A DNA stretch of 64,000 nucleotides from Novipirellula artificiosorum (GCF_007860135.1 NZ_SJPV01000003.1:154698-218697); one strand, 5' to 3'. Counted from the first letter of the stretch, positions 33,344 through 43,981 are shown. Program-made: numbers and translations. The notes: generated by a model not told the origin, from the letters alone.

Positions 33344-35362
33344 TCAGGCTTCTCCCTTACACTTCACCGACGCTCGGTGATCTTGCTCTTGGATTCCTGC
33401 ATCTAAAAAACTACGGAAGCCCATGCCGAGCATGTTTGGCGGCATCTCGACTCGCTCGATCACAGGCGTGCGTCGACCGTTGAGGAACACAATCTCGAAT
33501 GCCGGCAGAACATTCGGGTTGGCGAACAGGTACCAAGCCTTGCCGCTGGCACCGGTGTAATAGCTGTCCGACAAATGCGGTGTGCTGATCACGCGGTACT
33601 TGTTCCGGTGAGGGTTGTCGACCGGGATCTTGGTCGGTGTTCCTGATGCATCGATCATCAACTGGGCCGAACCCATCAGCAGTTCAGCTTCGGTTTCCAG
33701 TTCGACCGGAACCACGAGGAACTCAGGCCGCACATTGATCGGCTTTTGATCCTTCCCCTTCGTACCGGGACCAGCTTTTTGTTTGCGGAAAGTGGTCTTG
33801 GCAACCGTTAGGCTGTCAGGACCGAACTTGGTGTCGGCACCAGTCAGCAGATTGTTGTTCCCCGAGGAGAAGAAGCTCTTGGGATTAGAGAGTAACAATG
33901 TGAAGAAGAGGTCATCAATCAATTCCGCACCACTGCGTCCCATTTGACGCGGGATATCCATGAAGGCGGAAAGATCATCATTGATGATGTCGTGCCGCGT
34001 CAGCATCAAGATTTGACCGTACGTGTCGGCCTTGTTCGAATACTTCTGTTCCGACAGTTTTCCGTGCTTCAGTTCGCCGTCGGGTGCGACTTGTTCAAAT
34101 CCGCCCGTCCCCAACAAACGGTAGCGAGCCACTTCCTTGAAGTCCGACACCGTTCCAACACTACACAGATCAAACGCAGCGATCGGTGTGTTTGTGTAGG
34201 CCGCCAATAACGTCTTGTTCATCACGTTTTCCATGATGCTCGGTAGGCTCATAGAAGAGAAACCGGCGCGGATCGTGGCACTCCCGTCACCAAATACACG
34301 AGGAACCTCGATGCCTTCCATCCGAGCACACTCGGCTACGAGTTCTTTCAAGCCGATGTGCCGCATTGGATCGGCTTGGTTGAGCGTCCGTTCGCCATAG
34401 CTGGCCAATAGCGTCTTTTCGTCGATACCGACCGAAAGACACGCCGCGGCTTCGAGGATTTCGCGAGTGAAACTCGGCTTTGATGCCGATTGCTCAGGGA
34501 CCTTCGGTCGTTCACTTCTCAGCACAGCAAGCTCCGTCTTGGTAACACTCCAGCCTTGTTCGATCGCATCGGCTTCAATCTCATCGTGTTTGCCGGCACA
34601 AATCTTTCGGATGCCCGCGATTCGGCGTGACTCGTTTGCCGCTTCGGCACGCATTTGGTCAACCGCAGATGGTTCTTGTTTCGTTTCTGGCTTCGTGCTC
34701 ATGTTCAAACTTGCGTTAACGGGTTCGAGATCGTTCGTGTCTTCCGCGGCATCGTCGCCATCTTCGACATCAGCGTATTGGCCGGCAGCGACGCGAGCTT
34801 CCGTGTCATCGTCGGCACCAAGAGCGACGAAGCTCACCTCCCCAAGGGTCGATTTACGAGCGATGTAAACCGGACCAGCAATCTCGCGACCGTTTGCTTT
34901 CGCGGTCTTGCCTTCGGGAATGAAGACAACCTTATCGGCGCTCGCGCCGAGCGACGCCTGCCAAGGGAATCCGTTCTCGCTGGTTGCGATCACTTCCTTC
35001 GCGGTTGCTCCAACACCCGAAATCGTGCCGGTCACTTCCAACTTTGTCTCACTAATGGCGATGTCATCGGTGTGACCAACGATGCTGCCACGATCATGGT
35101 CCTTCAAGATTGGCCGTGACTTTCGCGATGCTCGAAGCCCCGACAAATCAACGACCACCGGGTAAGGCCAACCACCAAGCCGCATCGCGCCGCCGGTGTA
35201 AGCGGTCATCGAAAACTTACGAAGCGCCGGTTTTTCAGAACCTTCCTCGGGCGTGTCGGCCGCCTGCAACGCGATCGTGGTTGCTTCCTCGCAAACGATC
35301 CTTAACGAACTGGGGACCGATTCGGCTTCGACTTCAGTTTGCGTGGGGGACGTCTTCGGCAT
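33344..35362 (-). CDS. Prohead protease / major capsid protein fusion
   Basis: The start is taken at the ATG preceded by aaggaagaca, giving 672 residues; the 13-codon-longer frame lacks a ribosome binding site. Residues 40-210 resemble HK97/S78-type prohead proteases (ILKDHDRGSIVGHTDDI, then FPWQASLGA and LGEVSFVALGADDD). A helical linker follows (residues 250-300), probably the scaffold or delta domain. The rest is a capsid protein (MRHIGLKELVAECARMEGI, LTRHDIINDDLSAFMDIPR, PEFLVVPVELETEAELLM). The protease would cleave itself from the capsid during maturation. The gene overlaps the portal gene by 29 bp. Confidence 0.8.
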   Translation of the reverse strand: MPKTSPTQTEVEAESVPSSLRIVCEEATTIALQAADTPEEGSEKPALRKFSMTAYTGGAMRLGGWPYPVVVDLSGLRASRKSRPILKDHDRGSIVGHTDDIAISETKLEVTGTISGVGATAKEVIATSENGFPWQASLGASADKVVFIPEGKTAKANGREIAGPVYIARKSTLGEVSFVALGADDDTEARVAAGQYADVEDGDDAAEDTNDLEPVNASLNMSTKPETKQEPSAVDQMRAEAANESRRIAGIRKICAGKHDEIEADAIEQGWSVTKTELAVLRSERPKVPEQSASKPSFTREILEAAACLSVGIDEKTLLASYGERTLNQADPMRHIGLKELVAECARMEGIEVPRVFGDGSATIRAGFSSMSLPSIMENVMNKTLLAAYTNTPIAAFDLCSVGTVSDFKEVARYRLLGTGGFEQVAPDGELKHGKLSEQKYSNKADTYGQILMLTRHDIINDDLSAFMDIPRQMGRSGAELIDDLFFTLLLSNPKSFFSSGNNNLLTGADTKFGPDSLTVAKTTFRKQKAGPGTKGKDQKPINVRPEFLVVPVELETEAELLMGSAQLMIDASGTPTKIPVDNPHRNKYRVISTPHLSDSYYTGASGKAWYLFANPNVLPAFEIVFLNGRRTPVIERVEMPPNMLGMGFRSFLDAGIQEQDHRASVKCKGEA

Positions 35363-36821
35363 TGTCTTCCTTGACCTGGGTTGGAGAGAGTGATTCTTCA
35401 TCGCTGGCGGATAACCCCAGCTGACGCATCAGTTCCATTTCTTTGGCACGTTGTTTTAGCTCCGCCTCCCAATCACGCCCCTGCCGCGCAAATTCGATGG
35501 CCAGAGTCGTCGTATGATTGGCGAGGCGGATCTTTTGGGCGTTCGCCTCCTTGGCTGGATCGACATGCTCGTGACCATCCCAAAACCATTGATGAGTCGT
35601 GTCGGCATCGAGAGTGCGAAGCGAATTCGGCAGATAACCTTCGATCAAAACGGCTTCGCGGAGCCAAGCGTGTAAGATGCGATCGAGTACCGCATGAGCG
35701 AGTTGCGACTGCTCGACGCGAATCGATTTGTAATAGGTTTGGTGATCGAGCCGCCCACTTGCATAATTATATCCGCTACTGTTTCCAGAGGCCACATTGA
35801 AGGGCATATTCAAGCAACGAGCGATCTCGTTGAGGATCTCTTTCTTGAACTCACTGTATGTGGTACTGGGTTGCTCACTACGCATTTGGGCCATCTTCCA
35901 TCCACCAGGCATAGTCAATAGCATTCGTTTCTCAAGTTCGATCGGCTCGAATGGCTCCGCTGCATCCGCTTCACCGTTGGCGGGAGCATCTGTGTAGAGG
36001 ATGCCAGCGAAGTCGGCGGCCGTTTCAGCCGCAGCAAGTACCGCCAATGTGAAGCGGCGCAGCTGTGCAAACAGTGGCAGGGCCGGCGTGATGTCCGGAA
36101 TGCCACGAATCTGTCCCGGTCGATCGCAGCGGAAGTAGTGCAATACGCCGTTTGCGGGGACGGTGTCATAATCTTCGTCCGCCGCAAAGGTCACGTCGCC
36201 GGGATGTTGGCGAAGAACGTCGTAGCTGACCGGATTCCCGTCGGCGTCATACGTGATGCCGTCAATGTATCGTTCGCGATCGAGTGTTAGCGTTGGCGAA
36301 GCAACCTGATCCGCTTCGATCAGCCGCACATCCAGCTTCACCTTTGCATCGATCTTGTCGTTACTAGTCAGAAGCCCGAACGCTTCCCCATCGGAGACTC
36401 TGGCCAAACGCATCGTGCGTAGCTTTTCAGCCAGCCCAACCGACTCGGCCCAGGCAAAGAACTCTTGTTCCACGATTCGATTGGCATTGGCGTCTGGCGT
36501 CAGCATTTGAAGTCGCGGTCCCGTGCCGACCACGTCGTTCGCGAGCGTCAGCGTAATCCCGCGAGCGTAACTGTTGTTGGCGACCTCGTATCGCGATCGG
36601 TTGCGAAGCGTTCGACGTACATCGGGGCTGTTTGCCGACGCGGCCGATAGTCCATCAGCCCGCGACCAGTGCTTCATGTTGTCAAGCGTCGTATTTGCGG
36701 CGTCGTACTTGGCACGCAAACGCGAGAAAAAGGGCTGCCGGGGCGAGCGTCCAGAGGCGGTGGAAGGAGGCACATTCCCGCCGCGCAATTGCTCAATTAT
36801 CCCTGACAAACGTTTCAGCAT
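35334..36821 (-). CDS. Portal protein (lambda family)
   Basis: Start placed at MLKRLSGII, giving 495 residues; the 42-codon upstream extension overlaps the preceding small gene and is unlikely. Lambda-type portal motifs are visible: NNSYARGITLTLANDVVGTG, then RIVEQEFFAWAESVGL, VLHYFRCDRPGQIRGIPD, and later MPFNVASGNSSGYNYASGRL. It forms the dodecameric DNA gate at one capsid vertex, binding terminase during packaging and the connector afterwards. It is the first large gene left of the host-like insert. Confidence 0.85.
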   Translation of the reverse strand: MLKRLSGIIEQLRGGNVPPSTASGRSPRQPFFSRLRAKYDAANTTLDNMKHWSRADGLSAASANSPDVRRTLRNRSRYEVANNSYARGITLTLANDVVGTGPRLQMLTPDANANRIVEQEFFAWAESVGLAEKLRTMRLARVSDGEAFGLLTSNDKIDAKVKLDVRLIEADQVASPTLTLDRERYIDGITYDADGNPVSYDVLRQHPGDVTFAADEDYDTVPANGVLHYFRCDRPGQIRGIPDITPALPLFAQLRRFTLAVLAAAETAADFAGILYTDAPANGEADAAEPFEPIELEKRMLLTMPGGWKMAQMRSEQPSTTYSEFKKEILNEIARCLNMPFNVASGNSSGYNYASGRLDHQTYYKSIRVEQSQLAHAVLDRILHAWLREAVLIEGYLPNSLRTLDADTTHQWFWDGHEHVDPAKEANAQKIRLANHTTTLAIEFARQGRDWEAELKQRAKEMELMRQLGLSASDEESLSPTQVKEDNAEDVPHAN

Positions 36822-36882
36822 CCTTGCTTGTTCCTGTTGCCGTCCCCGGCAGCTCTTTTGGTCGTGTTGTGTGAAAGTGAGA

Positions 36883-37080
36883 TCAGCCAGTCGATGGCGG
36901 CACGATCTTGTTGAACCGCAAGCCGCGATTCGGCTTGCGAACGGCATCTTTGCCCGCCAGATGCTTGTCAGCTGCGATTTGGTCGGTCAGCTTGTGCTGT
37001 TCAACCGATCCGGCATCGCCCGTCGCCTTCGCCGGCCCAGCAGCGTTTTCGCGAATCTCATCTTCGAGGTTGTCGGGCAT
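36883..37080 (-). CDS. Small head gene in gpW position
   Basis: A 65-residue protein (MPDNLEDEIRENAAGPAKA, then LTDQIAADKHLAGKDAV and ending LRFNKIVPPSTG). Its place immediately before the portal gene matches the small head-completion gene of lambda-like phages. I recall similar short proteins before portals in planctomycete phages but no name for them. It may be a head completion or joining factor. Confidence 0.6.
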   Translation of the reverse strand: MPDNLEDEIRENAAGPAKATGDAGSVEQHKLTDQIAADKHLAGKDAVRKPNRGLRFNKIVPPSTG

Positions 37081-37117
37081 GGATTCGCAACTTGGTTGGT
37101 GTAGGTGATTAGACTCT

Positions 37118-37136
37118 CTACCCCTTGAACTACTCC
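37118..37136 (-). promoter_or_regulatory. 19-bp element shared with the region upstream of 61506
   Basis: The sequence ctaccccttgaactactcc is identical to 61555-61573. A second shared block (ttggttggtgt) lies 15 bp to its left here (37092-37102) and 28 bp to its left in the other copy (61516-61526). In both places the element precedes the start of a minus-strand phage gene by about 40-50 bp. It may be a phage promoter or regulator site. The sequence also resembles a tRNA D-arm, but no tRNA can be folded. Confidence 0.45.
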
Positions 37137-37336
37137 CACCCGAAGCAGACTGGCGGACCGCCAGCGAAAAAAGTCCAATTTAGCTATTGCCACTGCATTC
37201 CTTTTCCGTTCCCGAAGCTATGCCAAAGTAGATATGGTCGGCAGGGTGGCGGTCCGGCTTCATTCCGCGATCCCGGCGGCGGAACGCTTGCCGTACTAGT
37301 TTTCAGCCGCACTTGCACCTATCGAGATCGGCGAGC

Positions 37337-37428
37337 CTCGATTTCCTTTCCGCCTACACGAAGATGGCGTAGTCGGTCGTGACCTGGCAGTTTTGCCACC
37401 CCCTATTTCAGTCTTGTCCCCTAGCCCA
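37337..37428. repeat. Imperfect ~90-bp direct repeat, left copy
   Basis: The copies at 37337-37428 and 38765-38852 share cctcgatttcctt, ggcgtagtcg, then gccaccccctatttcagtc and cccctagccca in the same order and spacing. They flank the secreted DUF1579-like gene. They look like a dispersed chromosomal intergenic repeat rather than phage sequence. Confidence 0.65.
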
Positions 37429-37577
37429 CATCGGCAAAATTGCCAATGTGAGCATCGAGTGGCGCTGGACGAACCGAAATAGATAGCGAGTTCCACCGCC
37501 AATGGCATCGAGGCGGCCACAATCATCGGCCGGCAAATTTGCCCGCGTCTTCTACAGCGTGGCTGAAACTGTTCCAA

Positions 37578-38537
37578 TTATTGGTTTCGATGCCAGACGT
37601 TGGCTTGTCCTCCTCGCTTCCACGTATGCGTGTTGCCGTTGTTCGAAATGGTCAATTCGTCCGTTCCGGAGGCGCGGTTCCCCTCGGAATCCGTGGTGAC
37701 ACTGAAAACCTGCCACTTGTCTCCATTCTTCACATAATATGATATGATTGCGGTGCCGCTGCTAAATACAGTTTGCTCGCGAATTTGACGCGTCGATGGG
37801 TCAAAGAACGTTAGGGAAGAAGACGTCGCTCCTTGTTCGTCACGAAAACTGCTGGTGATCGCGTTGCCGTCGTCGGTCAAGACGTGCTCGCCGCTGACCT
37901 TGAGCTGGTCACCCTTGTTCGCAACGCCCGGAATATCTTGGAGAATTGTAATTTCGCCAGTCCATTGCCCATTCATCGCCTGCAGAAACTCGGCGAACTC
38001 TTCTTTCGTTGCAGTGTTCTTCGCCCGTTTGAATGTCAATTTCGGTTTTTCCTGCTCCTGGCCGCCGTGCGTCCAGCTCGTTGCGTTGAACGTCCACTCG
38101 TCGGGACCGTGGAACTCCATGCGGATTGTGCCGCGTATTTGTTCTCCATCTGGGGTCGCGCCGGCGAACTGCTCGCCTTCCCACAATGTGTCGGACTTAA
38201 TGTCGAAATGGCGGTGATGGTAATACCCGTCATCCCAAAACTCCGACATGTGCACTTTCCTTTCCGAGCCGTCCCAACCGAAGACGCCCGAGCCGAGTGA
38301 GCGGCTGTCCGGATCGGACCAATTGGAGTTGAAGAGTATCGCGTGCTTACCTGGCGCCCAACGCATCGTCATGGTGGCCCTGGCTTGGCCTTCGGCGACG
38401 GTGCCGGTCATGTGCCACTTTCCCACTAGTGACTCGAACTGCTTTCGCAGTTGGTCAGGGATTGGATCGCCTTGCTGTGCCGAAACCGAGTACGAACTGA
38501 ATAGTGCTAAAGCAACGAGAAGTGCAATTCGTAACAT
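37578..38537 (-). CDS. Secreted two-domain DUF1579-like protein carried in the phage
   Basis: Start at the ATG with ggagaag eight bases upstream, giving 319 residues; the frame continues 25 codons further without support. The signal peptide is MLRIALLVALALFSSYSVSA. Two similar barrel domains follow: FESLVGKWHMTGTVAEGQ (residues 34-170) and FLQAMNGQWTGEITILQDI (residues 185-310). The second matches the single domain of the protein at 12965-13504. As there, this gene is divergent from an ECF sigma plus kinase pair, so it belongs to that module. It has no evident phage function and is host-type cargo. Confidence 0.75.
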   Translation of the reverse strand: MLRIALLVALALFSSYSVSAQQGDPIPDQLRKQFESLVGKWHMTGTVAEGQARATMTMRWAPGKHAILFNSNWSDPDSRSLGSGVFGWDGSERKVHMSEFWDDGYYHHRHFDIKSDTLWEGEQFAGATPDGEQIRGTIRMEFHGPDEWTFNATSWTHGGQEQEKPKLTFKRAKNTATKEEFAEFLQAMNGQWTGEITILQDIPGVANKGDQLKVSGEHVLTDDGNAITSSFRDEQGATSSSLTFFDPSTRQIREQTVFSSGTAIISYYVKNGDKWQVFSVTTDSEGNRASGTDELTISNNGNTHTWKRGGQANVWHRNQ

Positions 38538-39390
38538 GACAAGTCTTCTCCAAAGTGTTGAAAACGTGAGGATACGCCGATTGGGCGGCATTTGTTTTGG
38601 CGCGACGAGCACGCTGAGTCAACTGATTAGTTACTGACACGTAGGATTGAGCTGCCCCGCCGGCCACGTCTTGGTTTACGGACGCACTACTCAGAATATC
38701 ACACACTTATTGCCACGTGTTCTCTAGCAAGTGTCCTGCGTCAGTTAACCGCGATATCCCTGAATCTCGATTTCCTTCTGCACCCATTCACGGCGTAGTC
38801 GCTCGGGGGTTGGCAATTTCGCCACCCCCTATTTCAGTCCTGCCCCTAGCCCAGTTGGAGCCGACGTTTACTGCTGACGACCGAAACTTCCTGACAGCGA
38901 TGCCTGAGTGCGGGGAATGAGACGACTCATCAAGCCGACTACTAACGTGGTTTGGCGAATGACATTTCGCTGCTAAATGCAGTTGGTTTCCTCGGCGTTT
39001 CGAGGGATCTGACGCTCGCTGAGTTGGGCTCTGCCGTGGCGGAGAAGAACACCCCCGAATTGGCCTTGGTGTTGCGGACCGAAGCGAGTTCTAGTCACTT
39101 TCTGGAGATCGTAGTTGAAGATGTGCTTGCTCGACGAGTTGCTGCCGCCACTGTCGCACGCTAGCTGGATCGATGTCGCTTGAGGGTGGTGCTTTTTGCC
39201 GATGCGGTTTCAAAAACATCGAAAGCTGGCACAGGCGAACAGGCTCGCGTCATGAGTGAGGTCCAGATTGGCGCGGCGGTCGTAAATCCCACGCGGAATT
39301 ACCACACATTCAGCCCACGATAGAAAGTCGTGATGGAATGCCTCGAAAGGCGAGCTGCAACGTACCCGCCCAGTCGATATATTGGTGTGC
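38538..39390. other. Intergenic region between divergent cargo genes
   Basis: It holds the right copy of the 90-bp direct repeat (38765-38852) and a 70-codon plus-strand frame (38952-39164, containing SRDLTLAELGSAVAEKN) that may be a gene scrap, since it has no ribosome binding site and no recognised family. The promoters for the secreted gene and the ECF sigma gene should lie here. Confidence 0.4.
38765..38852. repeat. Imperfect ~90-bp direct repeat, right copy
   Basis: Partner of 37337-37428. The end nearest the divergent intergenic region (gccaccccctatttcagtcctgcc portion) is the best conserved part. Confidence 0.65.
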
Positions 39391-39966
39391 ATGACTGATG
39401 TTACTCAAATTCTTTACCAGCTTGAGCAAGGGGATTCATCCTCGGCGGACGAGTTATTGCCACTTGTTTATGAGGAATTGCGACGCCTTGCCGCGGCTCG
39501 ACTCAAACACGAGAAGTCTGGTCAAACGTTACAGGCAACGGCCTTGGTTCACGAAGCGTACGTAAGGTTAGTCAATGTTCCTGAAGCTCAACATTGGGAT
39601 AGTCGGGCGCACTTCTTCGGAGCCGCTGCTGAAGCCATGCGGAGGATCTTGGTGGAGCAGGCCCGACGGAAGAATAGCGTGAAGCGGGGAGGGGGACGGA
39701 AACGCGTGGACCTTGGCGACGTGGACTTGGCTGGTGGCGGGTTCGAGTTGGACGTGATCGCGCTGAATGACGCGATCGGACGACTGGAAGTCGAGGATTC
39801 CCGCGCTGCACAGGTCGTCAAACTACGATTCTTCTGTGGTATGACGATCAAGCAGGCAGCCGAAGCGATTGGGATCAGTCCCGCAACGGCTGACAATGAC
39901 TGGGCTTTTGCACGAAGCTGGCTACGCGTGCAGATTTTTCCGGAGAATGAAGGAGGAAATTCCTGA
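39391..39966 (+). CDS. Planctomycete-type ECF sigma factor inside the phage late region
   Basis: A 191-residue protein starting at the ATG at 39391; the TTG nine bases earlier is an alternative. It has the same features as the sigma factor at 10442-11029: MTDVTQILYQLEQGD, ELLPLVYEELRRLAA, ALVHEAYVRLVN, RRILVEQARRK and VVKLRFFCGMTIKQAAEAIG. The two proteins match at about every second position by eye. It is 75 bp upstream of a kinase-WD40 gene on the same strand, the same pairing as the chromosomal copy. It lies between terminase and portal, where no phage needs it. Confidence 0.9.
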   Translation: MTDVTQILYQLEQGDSSSADELLPLVYEELRRLAAARLKHEKSGQTLQATALVHEAYVRLVNVPEAQHWDSRAHFFGAAAEAMRRILVEQARRKNSVKRGGGRKRVDLGDVDLAGGGFELDVIALNDAIGRLEVEDSRAAQVVKLRFFCGMTIKQAAEAIGISPATADNDWAFARSWLRVQIFPENEGGNS

Positions 39967-40041
39967 ATTTGTTAGGGAAAACTCGCATCATTATCGCATT
40001 GCCCTACACAGACATTCCCGCGTGCGTGACAGGAGCGAACC

Positions 40042-43000
40042 ATGGCCAGCGACCATCTTTCCGACAAAGACCTTTTCAATATAGCCAGACAGCTGGATTC
40101 TCTGGATGCGGTCGAAGTCTATCTCGAGCAGGTCTGCGGCGACAACGCCGAGCGCTATGAGCGAATCCTGAAGCTTGTTGAGGCTGACAAAGGCGACAGC
40201 TTCTTGGAGAAACCGCTGGTTCCCGTTCCTGAAACGGTCGAAAGCCGCGATCCAGTTGAGTCGGAAGGAGAGACGATCGACAACTACGTGTTGCTTCAGA
40301 AAATTGGAGAGGGTGGATTCGGCGTCGTCTATATGGCGGAGCAAACAAGTCCGGTTCGGCGCAAGGTCGCGTTAAAAATCATCAAGCCAGGAATGGACTC
40401 CAAGGAAATTGTCGGCAGGTTTGAAGCCGAGCGACAGGCACTCGCGATGATGAGTCATCCGAACATCGCATCGGTGTTTGACGGTGGTTACACGCCCACA
40501 GGCCGGCCCTACTTCGTGATGGAACTTGTCCGTGGCGTATCGATCACTAAGTTTTGCGATGCAAAACGACTGGGGTTGGAACAAAGGTTACGGCTCTTGA
40601 TGGACGTGTGCCGAGCGGTCCAACACGCACATCAGAAAGGAATCATTCACCGCGACCTAAAGCCGTCCAACGTGATGGTGACGTTTCATGACGGGACACC
40701 GGTGGTCAAAGTGATCGATTTTGGTGTCGCAAAAGCCATTAATCAACAATTGACAGACAATCTCTTTTTCACGCGTTATGGGCAGATGATCGGTACGCCG
40801 CAGTACATGAGTCCGGAGCAAGCAGAAATGAGCGGATTGGGCGTCGACACACTCAGTGACATCTATTCACTCGGTGTGCTAATGTACGAGTTACTCGTGG
40901 GCACCACGCCGCTGACCGCAGATGAATTCCGCGAAGCCGGGCATCTCGAAGTGCAACGGATGATTTGCGAACAGGAACCGGTACGTCCCAGCGATCGACT
41001 TAGTACGACCGAAAAGCAGCAGTTGTTTGATATTGCAGAACATCGTGGCCTGAAACCCGATCTGCTCGCCAGCCAGATTCGCGGAGACCTCGAATGGATC
41101 GTGATGAGAACACTAGAAAAGGAACGCGATCGGCGTTATCCGACACCACTGGATTTGTGTCGCGACGTTGAACGATACCTGGACAATCAACCCGTTGAGG
41201 CACGACCACCGTCTATGGTGTATCGCATGCGCAAATACGTCCGTCGACATCGGGCATTGGTTGGCTCGTCCGCAGCAATTTGTCTGACTATGATCGCAGC
41301 CACCGTTTTTAGCACGGCAATGTGGCGACACTCGGACGAGATGTGGCGTCAATCGGCCAGGGACAGAACTGCGTTGGCACACCAACGGGATGAAACCGAT
41401 GCGGCTCGAAAGAAAGCTGAGTTGCAAGCTGAATTAAACAAGCAACTGGCCAAGAAATTGGCAGGACAGTTGTATCGCACACAGATCCAAAAGGCTTCCG
41501 AACTGGAGTTCCAGTTCGCGTACGACGACGCTAGAGAAGTGTTGGCCGAATGTCCCGAGAACCAGCGAGACTGGGAATACGACCGGTTGATGCATCTCGT
41601 GACGAACTTCGACTCGCCGATTCCCGGCTGCCAAGTCCCGCTCTTTCCAGGACGTGGCGATCAAATGGTTTCTATCGGGCTCAATGACAACGATGGCGGG
41701 CTTTGCATTTGGGACATTGAAACGCAAGAGTTGCTCGACGTGATTCCGGTCAGCGAATTGGAACTGATGATGAGCGCCCTTCACCCTGACAACCAGTTAG
41801 TGGCAGTGGCGGATCGAGAAGGAAATCTTTTCCTGGTAGATCTCGAGAGTCGTCAGGTGCGCCACAAAATTGATCGTGCTCATTCTGGTCGTGTGAACGG
41901 ACTTGGATTCAGTCCCGATGGAAGCCGGTTGGCATCGTGTTGTCACGATGGCCAATTAAAGCTGTGGGACGTCGAATCGGCGATGATGCTCGCCTCCAAG
42001 GAGTTGAAAGATCAACTGCGCGGCATCGAATTTGATGCTCGGGGGCGGTATCTGGCCACAGGGGTCACCAGCACTGATGATGCAATCCCAAAAATCAGAA
42101 TCTTTGATGCGGAGACTTTGGATTTCGTCCGTCATCTTAAGCTTGAGGGAGAGTACGCGAAGTCCATTGCCTTTGCGAAGTGCATTGCCTTTGCCTTTAG
42201 TCCATCCGGCGATTTTCTCGTTGGCGGTGGGGCATCGGGTGTTGTGATCTGGAACACAGAAACCTGGCAGGTAGAGCAAGACTTCTCCGGGCACCTCGAC
42301 AACGTCAAATCGGTGCGATTTCGTCCTGATGGTGAAGTGCTTGCCGCTTGTGGGGATCACATGATCCAATTCTGGGATTGGCGTCTTGGAAAACTCACTC
42401 GAACAATCAAGAGCCCGTCATCCTACAACTGGTGGTCGAACTTCAGTCCAGATCAACACGTTTTCGCCTACTTCGACGACCGCTGCATTCGTGTTCATCG
42501 ATTGGATAGTCACGACAAAGATACTAATAAACGGGTGATCGCGTTGGAGGGGCTTCGCGACGAATACCTTGTGGCCAGCGCTTTCAGCTCAGATGGAAAC
42601 TGGTTTGCCGCTGCCGGGACCGATCGCTCCATCATGGTTTGGGATACCACGACATGGACGACCAAGCAGCTCCTGCACGGACACCAATCCACCGTGCGAG
42701 AACTCGTCTGGGATCACGATGGATCGCTGTACAGCACGGATGCAGACGGAGTAGTGATCGCGTGGGATGTTCCTGCGGGAAAACCAAGCTGGCAGCACCG
42801 AACCAATGCTGATTCGCCACCCCAATTGGTACATTTGATGGCTGTTGCGCCGGGCAAGAGCAAATTGCTATTTGGCACGCCGGATCGGGGGATATTGGAA
42901 CTGAATCGGGACGCTCTATCACAGTCGGATCTCGCTGAGCGTACTAGTAATGTCACGGCGCTCGCGTCCTCTCCTGACGGCCAGTGGGTCGCTTACGCAG

Positions 43001-43887
43001 CAGGGCAAAAAGTTGTCATCCGGGACTTCAACGGCCAGGCATCCAAGGTAACAGTTCGCGTTCCTGCTGGACGAACAAAAAACCTTGTTTTTTCACCCGA
43101 TTCAAGGACCCTCGCAGGTCTCACCACAGATTGGTACTGGTTGTTCGATTTAGAGTCAGGGGAGTTGAAATGGAAAAAAAGGCATTCCAGGTATGTTTGG
43201 GGGCTTGCTTTCTCTAAGAGCGGAAAACGATTGTTCTTAATGCCGGATATGGAAGACTATTCGGCAATGATCCTTGATTCGAATGACGGAAATGTCATCT
43301 ACGAGTGGGCTAAACAGGGTAGCTATGGATTGGCTTACGACCCCACCAACGAAACCGTTGCCTGTATCGGTGCAGAAGGAAAGATTCAAATCTTTGAGGC
43401 CAGCGAACGCCATCGCCCGACAGTTCCTGAGTTCGCCAAGTCCAATCCGACCGAGCAGCACGAGATTCCGTATCGAATGCAGACCGAAAGCCGCAAGATC
43501 CTGTTTAGACAGAACAGCGAACGGTATATGGAAGCACTTGAATTGGCAACAAAAGCCACGAAGTGTGTGCCTGACTGTCCAGAATATGAATTTACAAAAG
43601 GCGTGGCTCTGTTCCGTTCAGGACATCTGAAAGAAGCCGATGAGGCTCTGAAGGGGCTCGAAGGTGTTCAGTGGAATCACATCGATAATGATGCTCTTGG
43701 GACAGCGTTCGGCCTACAAGTTTACGCGAGAGCTGTTCGTTCCATCGTCCTGTATCAACTAGGCAATGCCGACCTTGCCCGCGAGCAACTAGAGTTAGCG
43801 CGAAAGGGAGTCCGCTCACTGCGTACAAACCAAGGGCCGGTCTATCGGATCGTAGCCGAGGCCGAGTCAGTGCTTGCTGAGAAGTGA
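40042..43887 (+). CDS. Ser/Thr protein kinase with membrane segment and WD40 repeats, phage-borne
   Basis: A 1281-residue protein; the ATG follows aggagcgaacc. After about 75 residues comes a complete Hanks-type kinase (residues 75-385): [39 protein letters not shown] transmembrane helix follows ([19 protein letters not shown]), then a coiled stretch, about ten WD40 blades ([33 protein letters not shown] and others) and a helical C-terminus. Domain order is the same as in the kinase at 6127-10353, and all catalytic motifs are intact. With the sigma gene it forms a complete signalling pair. It converges on the terminase gene, 94 bp away. Confidence 0.9.
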   Translation: MASDHLSDKDLFNIARQLDSLDAVEVYLEQVCGDNAERYERILKLVEADKGDSFLEKPLVPVPETVESRDPVESEGETIDNYVLLQKIGEGGFGVVYMAEQTSPVRRKVALKIIKPGMDSKEIVGRFEAERQALAMMSHPNIASVFDGGYTPTGRPYFVMELVRGVSITKFCDAKRLGLEQRLRLLMDVCRAVQHAHQKGIIHRDLKPSNVMVTFHDGTPVVKVIDFGVAKAINQQLTDNLFFTRYGQMIGTPQYMSPEQAEMSGLGVDTLSDIYSLGVLMYELLVGTTPLTADEFREAGHLEVQRMICEQEPVRPSDRLSTTEKQQLFDIAEHRGLKPDLLASQIRGDLEWIVMRTLEKERDRRYPTPLDLCRDVERYLDNQPVEARPPSMVYRMRKYVRRHRALVGSSAAICLTMIAATVFSTAMWRHSDEMWRQSARDRTALAHQRDETDAARKKAELQAELNKQLAKKLAGQLYRTQIQKASELEFQFAYDDAREVLAECPENQRDWEYDRLMHLVTNFDSPIPGCQVPLFPGRGDQMVSIGLNDNDGGLCIWDIETQELLDVIPVSELELMMSALHPDNQLVAVADREGNLFLVDLESRQVRHKIDRAHSGRVNGLGFSPDGSRLASCCHDGQLKLWDVESAMMLASKELKDQLRGIEFDARGRYLATGVTSTDDAIPKIRIFDAETLDFVRHLKLEGEYAKSIAFAKCIAFAFSPSGDFLVGGGASGVVIWNTETWQVEQDFSGHLDNVKSVRFRPDGEVLAACGDHMIQFWDWRLGKLTRTIKSPSSYNWWSNFSPDQHVFAYFDDRCIRVHRLDSHDKDTNKRVIALEGLRDEYLVASAFSSDGNWFAAAGTDRSIMVWDTTTWTTKQLLHGHQSTVRELVWDHDGSLYSTDADGVVIAWDVPAGKPSWQHRTNADSPPQLVHLMAVAPGKSKLLFGTPDRGILELNRDALSQSDLAERTSNVTALASSPDGQWVAYAAGQKVVIRDFNGQASKVTVRVPAGRTKNLVFSPDSRTLAGLTTDWYWLFDLESGELKWKKRHSRYVWGLAFSKSGKRLFLMPDMEDYSAMILDSNDGNVIYEWAKQGSYGLAYDPTNETVACIGAEGKIQIFEASERHRPTVPEFAKSNPTEQHEIPYRMQTESRKILFRQNSERYMEALELATKATKCVPDCPEYEFTKGVALFRSGHLKEADEALKGLEGVQWNHIDNDALGTAFGLQVYARAVRSIVLYQLGNADLAREQLELARKGVRSLRTNQGPVYRIVAEAESVLAEK

Positions 43888-43981
43888 AGCGGTGTACCAT
43901 TTTCATGGAAACGAGTTGTGTCCGACTAACTACTGAAAGCAAGTCGAATTCGGTTCCATCGACCGGAGATGACTTCTGAGA

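Larger units (their letters stand above)
37081..37577. other. Left junction of the host-like insert
   Basis: This stretch holds no gene. It contains the 5' element shared with 61516-61573 (two blocks at 37092-37102 and 37118-37136) and the left copy of an imperfect 90-bp direct repeat (37337-37428). The switch from phage late operon to host-type sequence occurs here. Confidence 0.5.

Noticed and set aside
37098..37140. tRNA-like sequence (D-arm-like AGTAGTTCAAGGGGTAG on the minus strand, with a GTTGCGAATCC block nearby)
   Set aside because: No acceptor stem or anticodon arm can be folded, and the same D-arm-like string recurs at 61555-61573 without the rest of a tRNA.
38952..39164. 70-codon plus-strand frame before the phage-borne ECF sigma gene
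   Set aside because: It reads like protein but lacks a ribosome binding site and a family match, so it is mentioned only as a possible scrap.
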